The notes beneath the pieces are model-generated. The model worked only from the letters and a program-made list of their open reading frames with translations. It was not told the origin of the DNA and ran no database searches. From Nanobdellati archaeon (lineage in GTDB: Archaea > EX4484-52 > GLR71): DNA of 64,000 nt. The stretch spans positions 54,581-118,580 of the forward strand of contig JAHYJR010000005.1 of assembly GCA_019429005.1 (NCBI GenBank), given 5' to 3'. A program made the position numbers and the translations under genes. Positions 56,137 through 64,000 of this stretch are shown here, piece after piece; the first letter of the stretch is position 1, and the number at the start of each line of letters is the position of its first letter.

Positions 56137-58638
56137 ATGGTTTCAGTTATCGAAAAAATTAATTTCAAAATGATGTCACCCCAGATGATACAAAAATTGG
56201 GGGCAATAAATGTGACAAATTCCGAAGTGTATGATGCCGACGCATATCCTGTTGAAGGTGGAGTTATGGATCCTCATATGGGTGTCATAGACCCAGGTAT
56301 GCGTTGTAAAACTTGTGGTGGCAGAAGTGGTGAGTGTCAAGGCCATTTTGGTTATATTAATCTTGCTAAACCTGTTCTTAATATATTATTTATTAAGCAA
56401 ATAAAAACAGTTCTTACATATACTTGTGAGCATTGTGGTGAACTTCTTTTTTCAAAAGATTTACTTAAAACTTCTAAATTATCTAAAATTAAACCTTCAA
56501 AAGATTGTCCTGTATGTACTAAAGCAAACAGAAAATTAGTTTTTGAGAGACCTCAGACATTTAAAAGGGATAAACAGATTATTACTCCTGAAGAAATTAG
56601 AGAACACTTTGAAAAGATAAAAGATTCTGATGTAAAATATGTAGGTCTCGCGGGTGGAAGACCTGAATGGATGATACTTACAGTTATGCCTGTACCTTCA
56701 ATAACAACAAGGCCTTCAATTACACTTACAACTGGTGAGCGAAGTGAAGATGATCTTACACACAAACTTGTTGATGTAATTAGAACAAATCAGAGACTTG
56801 CAAGCAATCTAGAGATTGGTGCACCTGAATTTATTCTTGATGATCTTTGGGAACTTCTTCAATATCATGTTACTACATTTTTTAATAACGAAGTAAGTGG
56901 TTTACCACCTGCAAGACATCGTTCAGGAAGACAACTTAAAACGCTCTCACAAAGATTAAAATCTAAAGATGGACGTTTTAGAAATAATCTTACTGGTAAA
57001 AGAGTTAACTTTTCAGCAAGAACTGTTGTATCTCCAGATCCAAATATTGGTGTTAATGAAGTTGGTGTGCCTGCAGCTATAACAAGAGAATTAACTGTAC
57101 CTGCTCGAGCTACTAAAGATAACCTTAAAGAACTTAAGGAAATGCTTAATCGTGGACCAAATCAAATTGGTGGGGCTAATTATGTTATTAGACCAGATGG
57201 TTTAAGGAAAAAGATAACAGATATGAACAAAGATTTAATCCTTGAAGAATTTGATGTTGATTTTATACTTGAACGACATATAAACAATGGTGATATTGTT
57301 CTTTTCAATAGACAACCATCATTACATCGTATGTCTATTATGGCACATAAGGTTGTAGTTACACAGGATAAAACATTTAAATTAAATCTTGTTGTATGTA
57401 AACCTTATAATGCCGATTTTGATGGTGATGAAATGAATCTTCATGTACCACAATCTGCTGAAGCACGTGCTGAAGCTAAACAGCTTATGCTTGTTGAAGA
57501 AAATCTAAGATCTCCACGATTTGGTGGTCCAATAATAGGTTGTGATCAGGATTATATTTCTGGAAGTTATATCCTAACAAAAAAGGGTGTAATTATCAAT
57601 AAGAAAGATGTAGCACAATTAATGTATGCTGTTGGTATTTCAGAAGATCTTAATAAAGAAGAATACACAGGTAAGGAAGTTATGAGTATGGTTCTTCCTA
57701 AAGGTCTTAACATTGAATATAAGACTGGATTTTGTTTAAAATGTTCAGAATGTAAAAAAGGTAAATGTGTATCTGATGCATATCTTGTTATTGAAGATGG
57801 TAATTTAATTTGTGGTGTATTTGATAGTAAAGCTATTGCATCATTTAAAGGTGCTATTCTTGACAGGATTGATCTTGAATTTGGTCATAAGGTTGCTATA
57901 AAATTCCTTGAACAGTTGACAAGATTAACTTTAGAATTTATTATGCGAGATGGATTCAGTATCTCTGTTTCAGATATGGATATATCTAATAATACTCAAA
58001 AACAGATTGATGGTGTTATAGATAAAAGTCTTATTGGTGTCAATAAACTTATAGATAAATATGATGCTGGTGAGATTGTACCAAACCCTGGACGAAGTAT
58101 GGAAGAAACTCTTGAAACTCTAGTTATGTCTGAATTACAAAGTATCCTTACACGTGCACAGGTTATAATTTCTGATAACGCAGTTGAAAATTCTGCGGTA
58201 ATTATGGCAAAAACAGGTGCAAGGGGTAGTATGCAAAATCTTACATTTATGGCAGGTTTGATTGGTCAAGAAGCTATAAGTGGTGGACGAATATTTAGAG
58301 GTTATAGGACACGTACTCTTACACATTTTAAACAGAATGATTTTTCAGCAGAATCTCATGGTTTTGTAAGATCTTCATTTAAAAAAGGTTTGAATCCTAT
58401 CGAGTTTTTCTTTGAAGCTATGAAAGGTCGTGAAGGTATTATGGATTCATCTCTTAAGACTAGGATTAGTGGATATATGCAACGAAGACTTGTTAATGCA
58501 CTTCAGGATAATATTGTTCAGAAAGATATATCTGTTAGAGATGGTGCTGGAACAATAATACAATTCCTTGCTGGTGAAGATGGAATTGATCCTGCAAAGA
58601 GTGATAATGGTGTATTAATCAATTTAAAAAGGATTTAA
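56137..58638 (+). CDS. rpoA1: RNA polymerase subunit A'
   Basis: The N-terminal part of the largest subunit (833 residues). N-terminal zinc site CKTCGGRSGECQGHFGYI and a second CEHCG...CPVC site; the active-site loop NADFDGDEMN (425-434) with the three Mg-binding aspartates D427, D429 and D431; and LTGKRVNFSARTVVSPDP typical of this subunit. A further cysteine-rich insert (GFCLKCSECKKGKCVSD) is seen near residue 535. It is 42 nt downstream of B' and 30 nt upstream of A''. No intein. Confidence 0.97.
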   Translation: MVSVIEKINFKMMSPQMIQKLGAINVTNSEVYDADAYPVEGGVMDPHMGVIDPGMRCKTCGGRSGECQGHFGYINLAKPVLNILFIKQIKTVLTYTCEHCGELLFSKDLLKTSKLSKIKPSKDCPVCTKANRKLVFERPQTFKRDKQIITPEEIREHFEKIKDSDVKYVGLAGGRPEWMILTVMPVPSITTRPSITLTTGERSEDDLTHKLVDVIRTNQRLASNLEIGAPEFILDDLWELLQYHVTTFFNNEVSGLPPARHRSGRQLKTLSQRLKSKDGRFRNNLTGKRVNFSARTVVSPDPNIGVNEVGVPAAITRELTVPARATKDNLKELKEMLNRGPNQIGGANYVIRPDGLRKKITDMNKDLILEEFDVDFILERHINNGDIVLFNRQPSLHRMSIMAHKVVVTQDKTFKLNLVVCKPYNADFDGDEMNLHVPQSAEARAEAKQLMLVEENLRSPRFGGPIIGCDQDYISGSYILTKKGVIINKKDVAQLMYAVGISEDLNKEEYTGKEVMSMVLPKGLNIEYKTGFCLKCSECKKGKCVSDAYLVIEDGNLICGVFDSKAIASFKGAILDRIDLEFGHKVAIKFLEQLTRLTLEFIMRDGFSISVSDMDISNNTQKQIDGVIDKSLIGVNKLIDKYDAGEIVPNPGRSMEETLETLVMSELQSILTRAQVIISDNAVENSAVIMAKTGARGSMQNLTFMAGLIGQEAISGGRIFRGYRTRTLTHFKQNDFSAESHGFVRSSFKKGLNPIEFFFEAMKGREGIMDSSLKTRISGYMQRRLVNALQDNIVQKDISVRDGAGTIIQFLAGEDGIDPAKSDNGVLINLKRI

Positions 58639-58668
58639 TTAAGGATTTATTCAATAGGTGATAATTTC

Positions 58669-59775
58669 ATGTCAAACGAAATCATAGAATATTACGAAAA
58701 AAAAATAGATAATTTAGATATAGATGCAAAATTAAAGACTGCTCTTAAAAAGAAAGTTTCTATTATGTATCCTAAAATGAGTTATGATCATGGTGAAGCT
58801 GTTGGTGTTGTAGCAGCACAGTCAATAAGTGAACCTGCTACACAAACAACTTTAAAATCATATCATAGGGATGCTACGGCTGGTCTTGAAATAACTCAAG
58901 GTCTACCAAGAATTCTTGAAATCTTTGATGGTCGACGTGAACCAAAAACACCTTCTATGAAAATATTATTATTGGATGATTATAATAATGTTGATGGTGC
59001 GAAATTAGTTGCAGCAAATATAAGAGAAACCGTCCTTAAACAAGTTGTTTATGAAGATGCAATCAATCTTGTAAACATGAATATTGAATTTACATTTGAT
59101 AAAGCACAACTTAAGATATTAAATTTGAGTCTTGATGAAATCTCAAAAGGTGTTAAGAAAGCAATCAAAAACATTGAAGTAAAGATCGAAGGCGATAAAG
59201 TTATTGTTGAACCTAAAAAAGCAAATATTACTGTAAAAGATTTACAAAGTATAAGGGTGAAAGCACGATTATCGTATGTGAAAGGTATAAAAGGTATAAC
59301 GCATACTGTTATTGAAAATGATAGTAATACATGGATAATACATACCCTTGGCTCCAACCTTAAGAAAGTTTTAAAAATTGCAGGTGTAGATACTTATAAT
59401 ACTAAAACAAATAATATTTTTGAAATACAAGAAGTTATGGGTATTGAAGCTTCACGAAATGCTATTATAAATGAATTATTAGAAACAATGCGATCTCAAG
59501 GTGTAGATACTGATATTAGACATATTATGCTTGTAGCAGATGCTATGACAAGTCATGGTAAAGTTTATGCTATTGGACGATATGGTCTTTCTGGTATAAA
59601 ATCATCAGTCCTTGCAAGAGCAAATTTTGAGGAAACTGTAAAACATCTTATAAATGCATCAGCAGAGGATGTTGTGGATGTAATTGATGGTGTTGTTGAA
59701 AACGTTATAATTGGCAAGACTGCGAAAGTAGGAACTGGTCTTGTGAATTTAGTGATTAAAAAAACAGACAAATAA
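58669..59775 (+). CDS. rpoA2: RNA polymerase subunit A''
   Basis: The C-terminal part of the largest subunit (368 residues). It contains the trigger-loop/bridge region (residues 42-100): [20 protein letters not shown], then LKSYH, then [19 protein letters not shown]. In most archaeal and eukaryotic subunits the corresponding stretch is QSIGEPGTQMT or QSIGEPATQMT; here Gly is Ser and the trigger-loop Met is Thr, while the catalytic His (H66) is kept. The ATG has a GGTGAT SD about 6 nt upstream. It is followed 44 nt later by L30e. Confidence 0.96.
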   Translation: MSNEIIEYYEKKIDNLDIDAKLKTALKKKVSIMYPKMSYDHGEAVGVVAAQSISEPATQTTLKSYHRDATAGLEITQGLPRILEIFDGRREPKTPSMKILLLDDYNNVDGAKLVAANIRETVLKQVVYEDAINLVNMNIEFTFDKAQLKILNLSLDEISKGVKKAIKNIEVKIEGDKVIVEPKKANITVKDLQSIRVKARLSYVKGIKGITHTVIENDSNTWIIHTLGSNLKKVLKIAGVDTYNTKTNNIFEIQEVMGIEASRNAIINELLETMRSQGVDTDIRHIMLVADAMTSHGKVYAIGRYGLSGIKSSVLARANFEETVKHLINASAEDVVDVIDGVVENVIIGKTAKVGTGLVNLVIKKTDK

Positions 59776-59819
59776 GTTTAAAAAGAATTAGATAAGATAA
59801 TTTTTCAAGGTGGATATAT

Positions 59820-60092
59820 ATGACAGAAAAAAATGTGGATGCTGTAATAAAAACAGCTTTGACTACTGATAAATTGCTTATCGGTACAAATAAAGTACTT
59901 AAAGCGGTTAAATTAGGAAAAGCAGAAATAGTAGTACTTGCATCAAATTGTTCAGATTTAATAAGGAATGATATAATGAGTAGTGCAAAATTATCTGGTG
60001 TTGAAATAATTAATTATGAAAAAAACGCTAGAAATTTAGGAGCTATATGTAAAAAAGAATTTACAGTAGTCAGTGTGTGTACATTGAAATAG
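59820..60092 (+). CDS. rpl30e: Ribosomal protein L30e
   Basis: A 90-residue protein of the L7Ae/L30e fold: IKTALTTDKLLIGTNKVLKA, GKAEIVVLASNCSDLI, and GAICKKEFTVVSV at the end. The usual length is about 95-100. SD AAGGTGG precedes the ATG. It is the standard next gene after A'' in archaea. The usual following nusA is absent; S12 follows after 98 nt. Confidence 0.94.
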   Translation: MTEKNVDAVIKTALTTDKLLIGTNKVLKAVKLGKAEIVVLASNCSDLIRNDIMSSAKLSGVEIINYEKNARNLGAICKKEFTVVSVCTLK

Positions 60093-60190
60093 ATAAGTAT
60101 ATAATACTTTCAGTTGATATAAATAATGTGTTTTTATTATATCTGAAGAATATTATTAAAATATTAAATAAAAAATATTAGTGATTTACA

Positions 60191-60610
60191 ATGCCAGGAC
60201 TTTTCGCAGGAAGGAATATCAAAAAGAAAAGACAAGAATCCAGATGGAAAGACATCTATTATAAACAGAGGGTTCTTGGTCTAAAAGTTGCACAGGATCC
60301 TCTTAAAGGTAGTCCTCAAGCTAAAGCTATCGTTCTAGAAAAAAGGAATATTGAAGCAAAACAACCGAATTCAGCAATGCGAAAATGTGTTAGAATACAA
60401 CTTACAAAAAATGGTAAGCAAATAACAGCTTTTGTTCCTGGTAATGGTGCTATAAGCCATATACAGGAGCATGATGAAGTTCTTGTAGAAGGTATTGGTG
60501 GAACAAAAGGACGAGCTAAAGGAGATATTCCAACAGTAAGATGGCAAGTTATTAAAGTAAACAATCTATCTCTTAATGCTTTATTAAAAGGAAAAGTTAA
60601 GAGAGGTTAA
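60191..60610 (+). CDS. rps12: Ribosomal protein S12
   Basis: 139 residues, the archaeal S12/S23e form, starting MPGLFAGRN. The decoding-centre motif [10 protein letters not shown] is at residues 57-66, and [20 protein letters not shown] follows. No inserted or missing segments. The stop is 2 nt before the S7 GTG, so translation is coupled. Confidence 0.96.
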   Translation: MPGLFAGRNIKKKRQESRWKDIYYKQRVLGLKVAQDPLKGSPQAKAIVLEKRNIEAKQPNSAMRKCVRIQLTKNGKQITAFVPGNGAISHIQEHDEVLVEGIGGTKGRAKGDIPTVRWQVIKVNNLSLNALLKGKVKRG

Positions 60611-60612
60611 TC

Positions 60613-61590
60613 GTGATTTTTATGATGGATTCAAAACAAGATAAAATCGAAACTCCGGTAACAAATGCTCCGGTAACAAAAACAAAAGTAGCTAGTACAA
60701 AAGTAGCTAGTACAAAAGTAGCTAGTACAAAAGTAGCTGATACAAAAGTAGCTGATACAAAAGTAGCTAGTACAAAAGTAGCTGATACAAAAGTAGCTAG
60801 TACAAAAGTAGCTAGTACAAAAGTAGCTGATACAAAAGTAGCTGATACAAAAGTAGCTGATACAAAAGTAGCTAGTACAAAAGTAGCTAGTACAAAAGTA
60901 GCTAGTACAAAAGTAGCTAGTACAAAAGTAGCTAGTACAAAAGTAGCTGATACAAAAGTTGTTAAAACAAAGGCAATAGCTGTAGATATAACTCCAGAAT
61001 TATTATTATTTAATAGATGGTCTACTAGTGCAATTGTTGTAGAAGATCCGGGTCTTAAAGGTTATATTAATTTAAAACCTATGATTGTTCCAAAATCAGG
61101 TGGAAAATTACAGAAAAAACAATTTTATAAATCTAATATGCATATTGTTGAAAGGCTTTTAAACAAGCTTTTTGTTTCAGGTCATAAAGGTAAGAAACAT
61201 AAACTTTCATCTGGACAGAATGTTGGTAAGACTATGGTAGTTTGGAATATTATTGAAAACGCATTTGATATTATAGAGAAAAAGACTACTAAGAATCCTG
61301 TTGAAGTTCTTGTTCGTGCAATTGAGAACAGTGCTCCTATTGAAGAAGTATTATCTTTCCAGAAAGGTGGTAGTTTTACAAGAGAACCTGTTTTAACATC
61401 ACCACAAAGACGTGTTGATCTTGCATTAAGATTTATTGTACAGACTGTGTATTCAAAAAGTAAGATGAAAAAGAAAAAAGCTTATGATGCTCTTGCTGAT
61501 GAGCTTATCGCTGCATACAAAAATGAAACAGCATCTGCTGCAGTATCTGAAAAGATTAGACGTGAGAAAGAAGCACACGGTGCAAGATAA
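60613..61590 (+). CDS. rps7: Ribosomal protein S7 with an 18-copy N-terminal repeat extension
   Basis: 325 residues. The conserved S7 core starts near residue 120 (LLLFNRWSTSAIVVEDPGLK) and ends IRREKEAHGAR; its length (about 205) is normal for archaea, with the S7 signature NPVEVLVRAIENSAP. The first about 118 residues are an extension in which TKVAS or TKVAD is repeated 18 times plus a degenerate 19th copy. The GTG at 60613 is favoured by SD GAGAGGTT at 60601-60608; ATGs at 60622 and 60625 are alternatives but lie too far from the SD. S7 binds 16S rRNA in the small-subunit head; the tail would add many positive and a few negative charges. Confidence 0.94.
   Translation: MIFMMDSKQDKIETPVTNAPVTKTKVASTKVASTKVASTKVADTKVADTKVASTKVADTKVASTKVASTKVADTKVADTKVADTKVASTKVASTKVASTKVASTKVASTKVADTKVVKTKAIAVDITPELLLFNRWSTSAIVVEDPGLKGYINLKPMIVPKSGGKLQKKQFYKSNMHIVERLLNKLFVSGHKGKKHKLSSGQNVGKTMVVWNIIENAFDIIEKKTTKNPVEVLVRAIENSAPIEEVLSFQKGGSFTREPVLTSPQRRVDLALRFIVQTVYSKSKMKKKKAYDALADELIAAYKNETASAAVSEKIRREKEAHGAR
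60682..60951 (+). repeat. 15-bp minisatellite, 18 perfect copies, in rps7
   Basis: The unit ACAAAAGTAGCTAGT or ACAAAAGTAGCTGAT encodes TKVAS or TKVAD. In order: S S S D D S D S S D D D S S S S S D. No other base differs among the 18 units. A degenerate 19th copy (TKVVK) follows at 60952-60966. Confidence 0.98.
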
Positions 61591-61632
61591 TATTATCTTG
61601 TATTTCACTTTTTTTTATTTTTTATTTTTTTT
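61583..61632 (+). terminator. Palindrome and T-run at the end of the S7 operon
   Basis: CAAGATAATATTATCTTG at 61583-61600 is a perfect 18-bp palindrome that includes the S7 stop codon (61588-61590); T-rich sequence (TTTTTTTTATTTTTTATTTTT-like) follows to about 61632. It marks the likely 3' end of the RNA polymerase operon. Confidence 0.65.
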
Positions 61633-61738
61633 AAAGTAATTATACAGTCTCGAGTTTAATTTTTTTATTAAAAATGTATTGTCTATTTCTATCTAACTAT
61701 ATCAAAAAGACATTTAAGGAAATACACCTTATTATTTA

Positions 61739-63127
61739 ATGTGTTTAATGATGTATTATCGAAAACAGATTTTATTTATACTTTTAATTCTATTTGTAAT
61801 AGTAAGCAGTGGGTGTACAACAATAAATGACAATACTGATTTAATAGATACTTTCTTTTTAGAAAACACTTATATAACTGGACTAATCCCTCAATGTGAA
61901 TCTGGTCTTGTTGACAAAGATTTATGTTATCTTGATATCGCAATTCAGACAAAAAATGTATCTTATTGTTTTAATGTAGGTAGTGTCAATTTAATTCTAG
62001 AATGTATAACACGTTATGCGATTAAGACAAAAAATCCTAATATTTGTACAACGTCATATAGGGTTACAGATTCTTCTCGTGTGAACAAATTTACAAATGA
62101 TTACAGGTATAAATGCTATTATCATTACGCTCTTGAAACTGATGACAAATCAATTTGTGAATTTATTGAACCTCAGAATGAAGAAGCTAAACTGCTTAAA
62201 AAGTACTGTCTTGCAATCTTTGATAAAAACATAGATGCTTGCAGTTCTCTTGAGGTTGATTATTATATTAGCAATAAATATGATAAAATCCAAGGAGATT
62301 GCTTGATTGAGGTTGCAATACGCACAAAAGATGCGAAATTATGTGAATATGCTCTTTTACTTGAAAATGGTCCTTACGGTGTCTATCTTGATCGTCGTAT
62401 GGATGGTGTTTTTATATCTGATTGTTATTCAAAAGTTGCTGAAGCTGTAGGTGATAAAGGTCTATGTGAAAATGCAATAACATATCCTTACAAATATATA
62501 CCTTGTGTTGGCACATTCATACAGCCTGAAGAAGTCACAGATTTTTGCAACACATATACACCAGATTATATTTTAAGTTATAATATGGATACACAATGTG
62601 TAAAAGATCTTGTTCTTGGAAAAGACAACCATTTTTGTGATAATATAATTGATAAATCTGATAAAATACAATGTTTTGATACTGTATGTTCTGAACCTTA
62701 TACTGATTGTAAATCTAAGTACAAACTTTTGCTTGATGAAACCCTTTGTGTTCAGACAACGAAATATGATTTAAACACAAAATCTGAAGATTATGGACAT
62801 ATCTGGAGCGGTTATGCGGGTGGTGCTTGTATAGCAGATATTGCTCAGAAAACAAATAATCCAGTTCTTTGCGAAACAATAACAAACGAGGCATACAGAA
62901 ACAAATGTTATGTCGATTATGCGTACATGACAAAAGATTCAAAATATTGCATAAGTTTGACAATAACAGATGCAAAATCTGACTGCTATACCCCATTTGC
63001 AATATATGATATGGATGAGACTTATTGTCAAAAGATAGGTGTAGATACAAGTTTGATTCAACCTTGTCTTGACAGAATCGCATCAATTCGTGGTTCTGAA
63101 ATCAATTCCAAAACAGAATCTGTGTAA
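61739..63127 (+). CDS. Cysteine-repeat lipoprotein
   Basis: 462 residues. The signal ILFILLILFVIVSSGC has a lipobox-like VSSGC with Cys26 as the likely lipid-modified residue. The exported part holds many cysteines in a degenerate repeat of about 30-35 residues: C-(Y/L/I)-x-(D/E)-(I/Y/V)-A-x-x-T-(K/D)-(N/D)-x-x-(L/I/Y)-C, seen for example as CYLDIAIQTKNVSYC, CLIEVAIRTKDAKLCE and CYVDYAYMTKDSKYC. Paired Cys spacing suggests one disulfide per helical repeat. A start at 61739 gives a slightly long n-region; the ATGs at 61748 and 61751 are alternatives. The family is known in shape (helical Cys repeats) but I cannot name a function; extracellular binding is plausible. Confidence 0.72.
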   Translation: MCLMMYYRKQILFILLILFVIVSSGCTTINDNTDLIDTFFLENTYITGLIPQCESGLVDKDLCYLDIAIQTKNVSYCFNVGSVNLILECITRYAIKTKNPNICTTSYRVTDSSRVNKFTNDYRYKCYYHYALETDDKSICEFIEPQNEEAKLLKKYCLAIFDKNIDACSSLEVDYYISNKYDKIQGDCLIEVAIRTKDAKLCEYALLLENGPYGVYLDRRMDGVFISDCYSKVAEAVGDKGLCENAITYPYKYIPCVGTFIQPEEVTDFCNTYTPDYILSYNMDTQCVKDLVLGKDNHFCDNIIDKSDKIQCFDTVCSEPYTDCKSKYKLLLDETLCVQTTKYDLNTKSEDYGHIWSGYAGGACIADIAQKTNNPVLCETITNEAYRNKCYVDYAYMTKDSKYCISLTITDAKSDCYTPFAIYDMDETYCQKIGVDTSLIQPCLDRIASIRGSEINSKTESV

Positions 63128-63372
63128 TGTCATTATAAATTATACTTGTTGAATCTAACAAACATTTATAAATTTCACATATATAATTTATATCATGGAT
63201 ATTAATACGGCTAATAATACAAATGCAATAAGTATAAAAATTATTAACCTTAGCTCTATTATTATACAGATATAATTACAATATTTGATCTGTGTTTCAG
63301 TTTAAATGTTGTGTAGTTCTTTTCTGATATTTAAACTTTAATACATCTAATATTTATTATGAGGTAATCCGT

Positions 63373-64000
63373 ATGAGCCATAATGATGTTGAAAAGGAAT
63401 TATTAGGATTCTGGAAAAAGAAAGATATATTTATGAAATCGGTAGATCAGAGACCGAAAGATAAGCAGTTTATATTTTATGATGGCCCGCCTTTTGCAAC
63501 AGGATTACCTCATTATGGTCACATTTTAGGTCTTACTATTAAAGACCTTTATCCACGATTTTGGACAATGAAAGGTTATCGTGTAGAACGACGTTGGGGT
63601 TGGGATTGTCATGGTCTTCCAATTGAAAACATCGCAGAAAAAGAGCTTGGTATTAAAAACAAGAAAGGTATTGAAGAATTAGGCGTTACAAAATTCAATA
63701 ATTTTTGCAGATCAAAAGTATTCTTTTTTGAGAAAGAATGGAAAACGACAGTAGATCGTATGGGTAAATGGATTGAGTTTGATAATTCTTACAAGACTCT
63801 TGATAATAGTTACATGGAGACAATCTGGTGGATATTTAAAAAATTGTATGATACTGATTATATCTACAAAGGTAAAAAAGTTCTTATGTATTGTCCGCGT
63901 TGTGAAACACCAATTGCTAATGCAGAAATTTCTATGGATAACAGTTATAAGGATGTTACTGAAAAAAGTGTAATTGCAAAATTCGCTCTTAAAGGTGAGA
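63373..64000 (+). CDS. ileS: Isoleucyl-tRNA synthetase (5' part; runs off the window)
   Basis: The first about 209 codons of a class I synthetase. MSHNDVEKELLGFWKKKDIF is the usual N-terminus; the HIGH signature appears as PHYGH (46-50) in FYDGPPFATGLPHYGHILG; WGWDCHGLPIE and YCPRCETPIANAEI (editing-domain border) fit IleRS rather than ValRS. SD GAGGT lies at 63361-63365, 7 nt before the ATG. The frame is open to the end of the window. It catalyses charging of tRNA-Ile. Confidence 0.95.
   Translation, partial: MSHNDVEKELLGFWKKKDIFMKSVDQRPKDKQFIFYDGPPFATGLPHYGHILGLTIKDLYPRFWTMKGYRVERRWGWDCHGLPIENIAEKELGIKNKKGIEELGVTKFNNFCRSKVFFFEKEWKTTVDRMGKWIEFDNSYKTLDNSYMETIWWIFKKLYDTDYIYKGKKVLMYCPRCETPIANAEISMDNSYKDVTEKSVIAKFALKGE

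Noticed and set aside
60682-60951. CRISPR-like repetition
   Set aside because: The 15-bp units are directly adjacent with no spacers and are in frame within rps7.
63195-63275. 26-residue frame upstream of ileS
   Set aside because: Too short and low-complexity (Asn/Ile-rich); no SD. An AT-rich stretch before it is more likely part of the ileS promoter region.

Overview
The window is a strongly AT-rich archaeal chromosome segment. Archaeal identity rests on RNA polymerase subunits H, B'', B', A' and A'', ribosomal proteins L30e, L40e, S12 and S7, both clamp-loader (RFC) subunits, an AK6-type kinase, a UbiA-type archaeal lipid enzyme, class III (prepilin-like) signal sequences and tRNA introns with bulge-helix-bulge (BHB) splice sites. 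A stand-alone 5S rRNA, heavily interrupted tRNAs, giant surface proteins and decaying accessory genes fit a reduced or DPANN-like lineage, but the sequence alone does not settle the phylum; the UbiA gene argues for at least some lipid-making capacity.

Layout. 0-9.4 kb: a type IV pilus-like cluster on the + strand (a secretion ATPase, two separate platform proteins, and several pilin-like proteins, one about 660 residues long), followed by truA. 10.2-10.8 kb: a non-coding AT-rich gap with a seven-copy 16-bp tandem repeat. 11.3-20.9 kb: a 3134-residue membrane-anchored surface protein whose start overlaps the stop of a small winged-helix protein. 21.1-23.3 kb: rfcL and rfcS. 23.3-24.6 kb: two decayed genes (radical SAM and DUF5680-like). 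24.8-42.5 kb: a surface-protein block on the - strand with two tiny membrane/coiled-coil paralogues, two paralogous proteins of about 1.1 thousand residues, and a 3474-residue protein. 43.4-46.1 kb: a secreted transglutaminase-like protein followed by a membrane-tethered ArsR-like regulator. 46.2-47.9 kb: AK6 kinase, L40e and UbiA. 47.9-52.3 kb: tRNA-Thr, a broken aldo/keto reductase, an N-terminally incomplete ORF, another exported protein, tRNA-Tyr, 5S rRNA, tRNA-Asp and tRNA-Lys. 52.3-61.6 kb: the RNA polymerase/ribosomal operon H-B''-B'-A'-A''-L30e-S12-S7, with no nusA between L30e and S12. 61.7-64 kb: a cysteine-repeat lipoprotein and the start of ileS.

The most notable features are: (1) tRNA-Asp and tRNA-Lys each carry an intron inside the T loop (59/60) with a readable BHB motif, and all four tRNAs here have introns; (2) ribosomal protein S7 has an N-terminal extension made of 18 perfect 15-bp repeats (TKVAS/TKVAD), and RpoH next to it has its own Lys/Ala-rich repeat tail; (3) there is an unusually large investment in surface proteins, with regulators physically coupled to them; (4) three accessory genes are being lost through ochre codons, frameshifts and internal deletion.

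Transcription signals are of archaeal type: TATA-like boxes 24-30 nt before several starts (apparently leaderless genes) and GGTG-type Shine-Dalgarno (SD) sites in front of internal operon genes, several of which use GTG or TTG starts.
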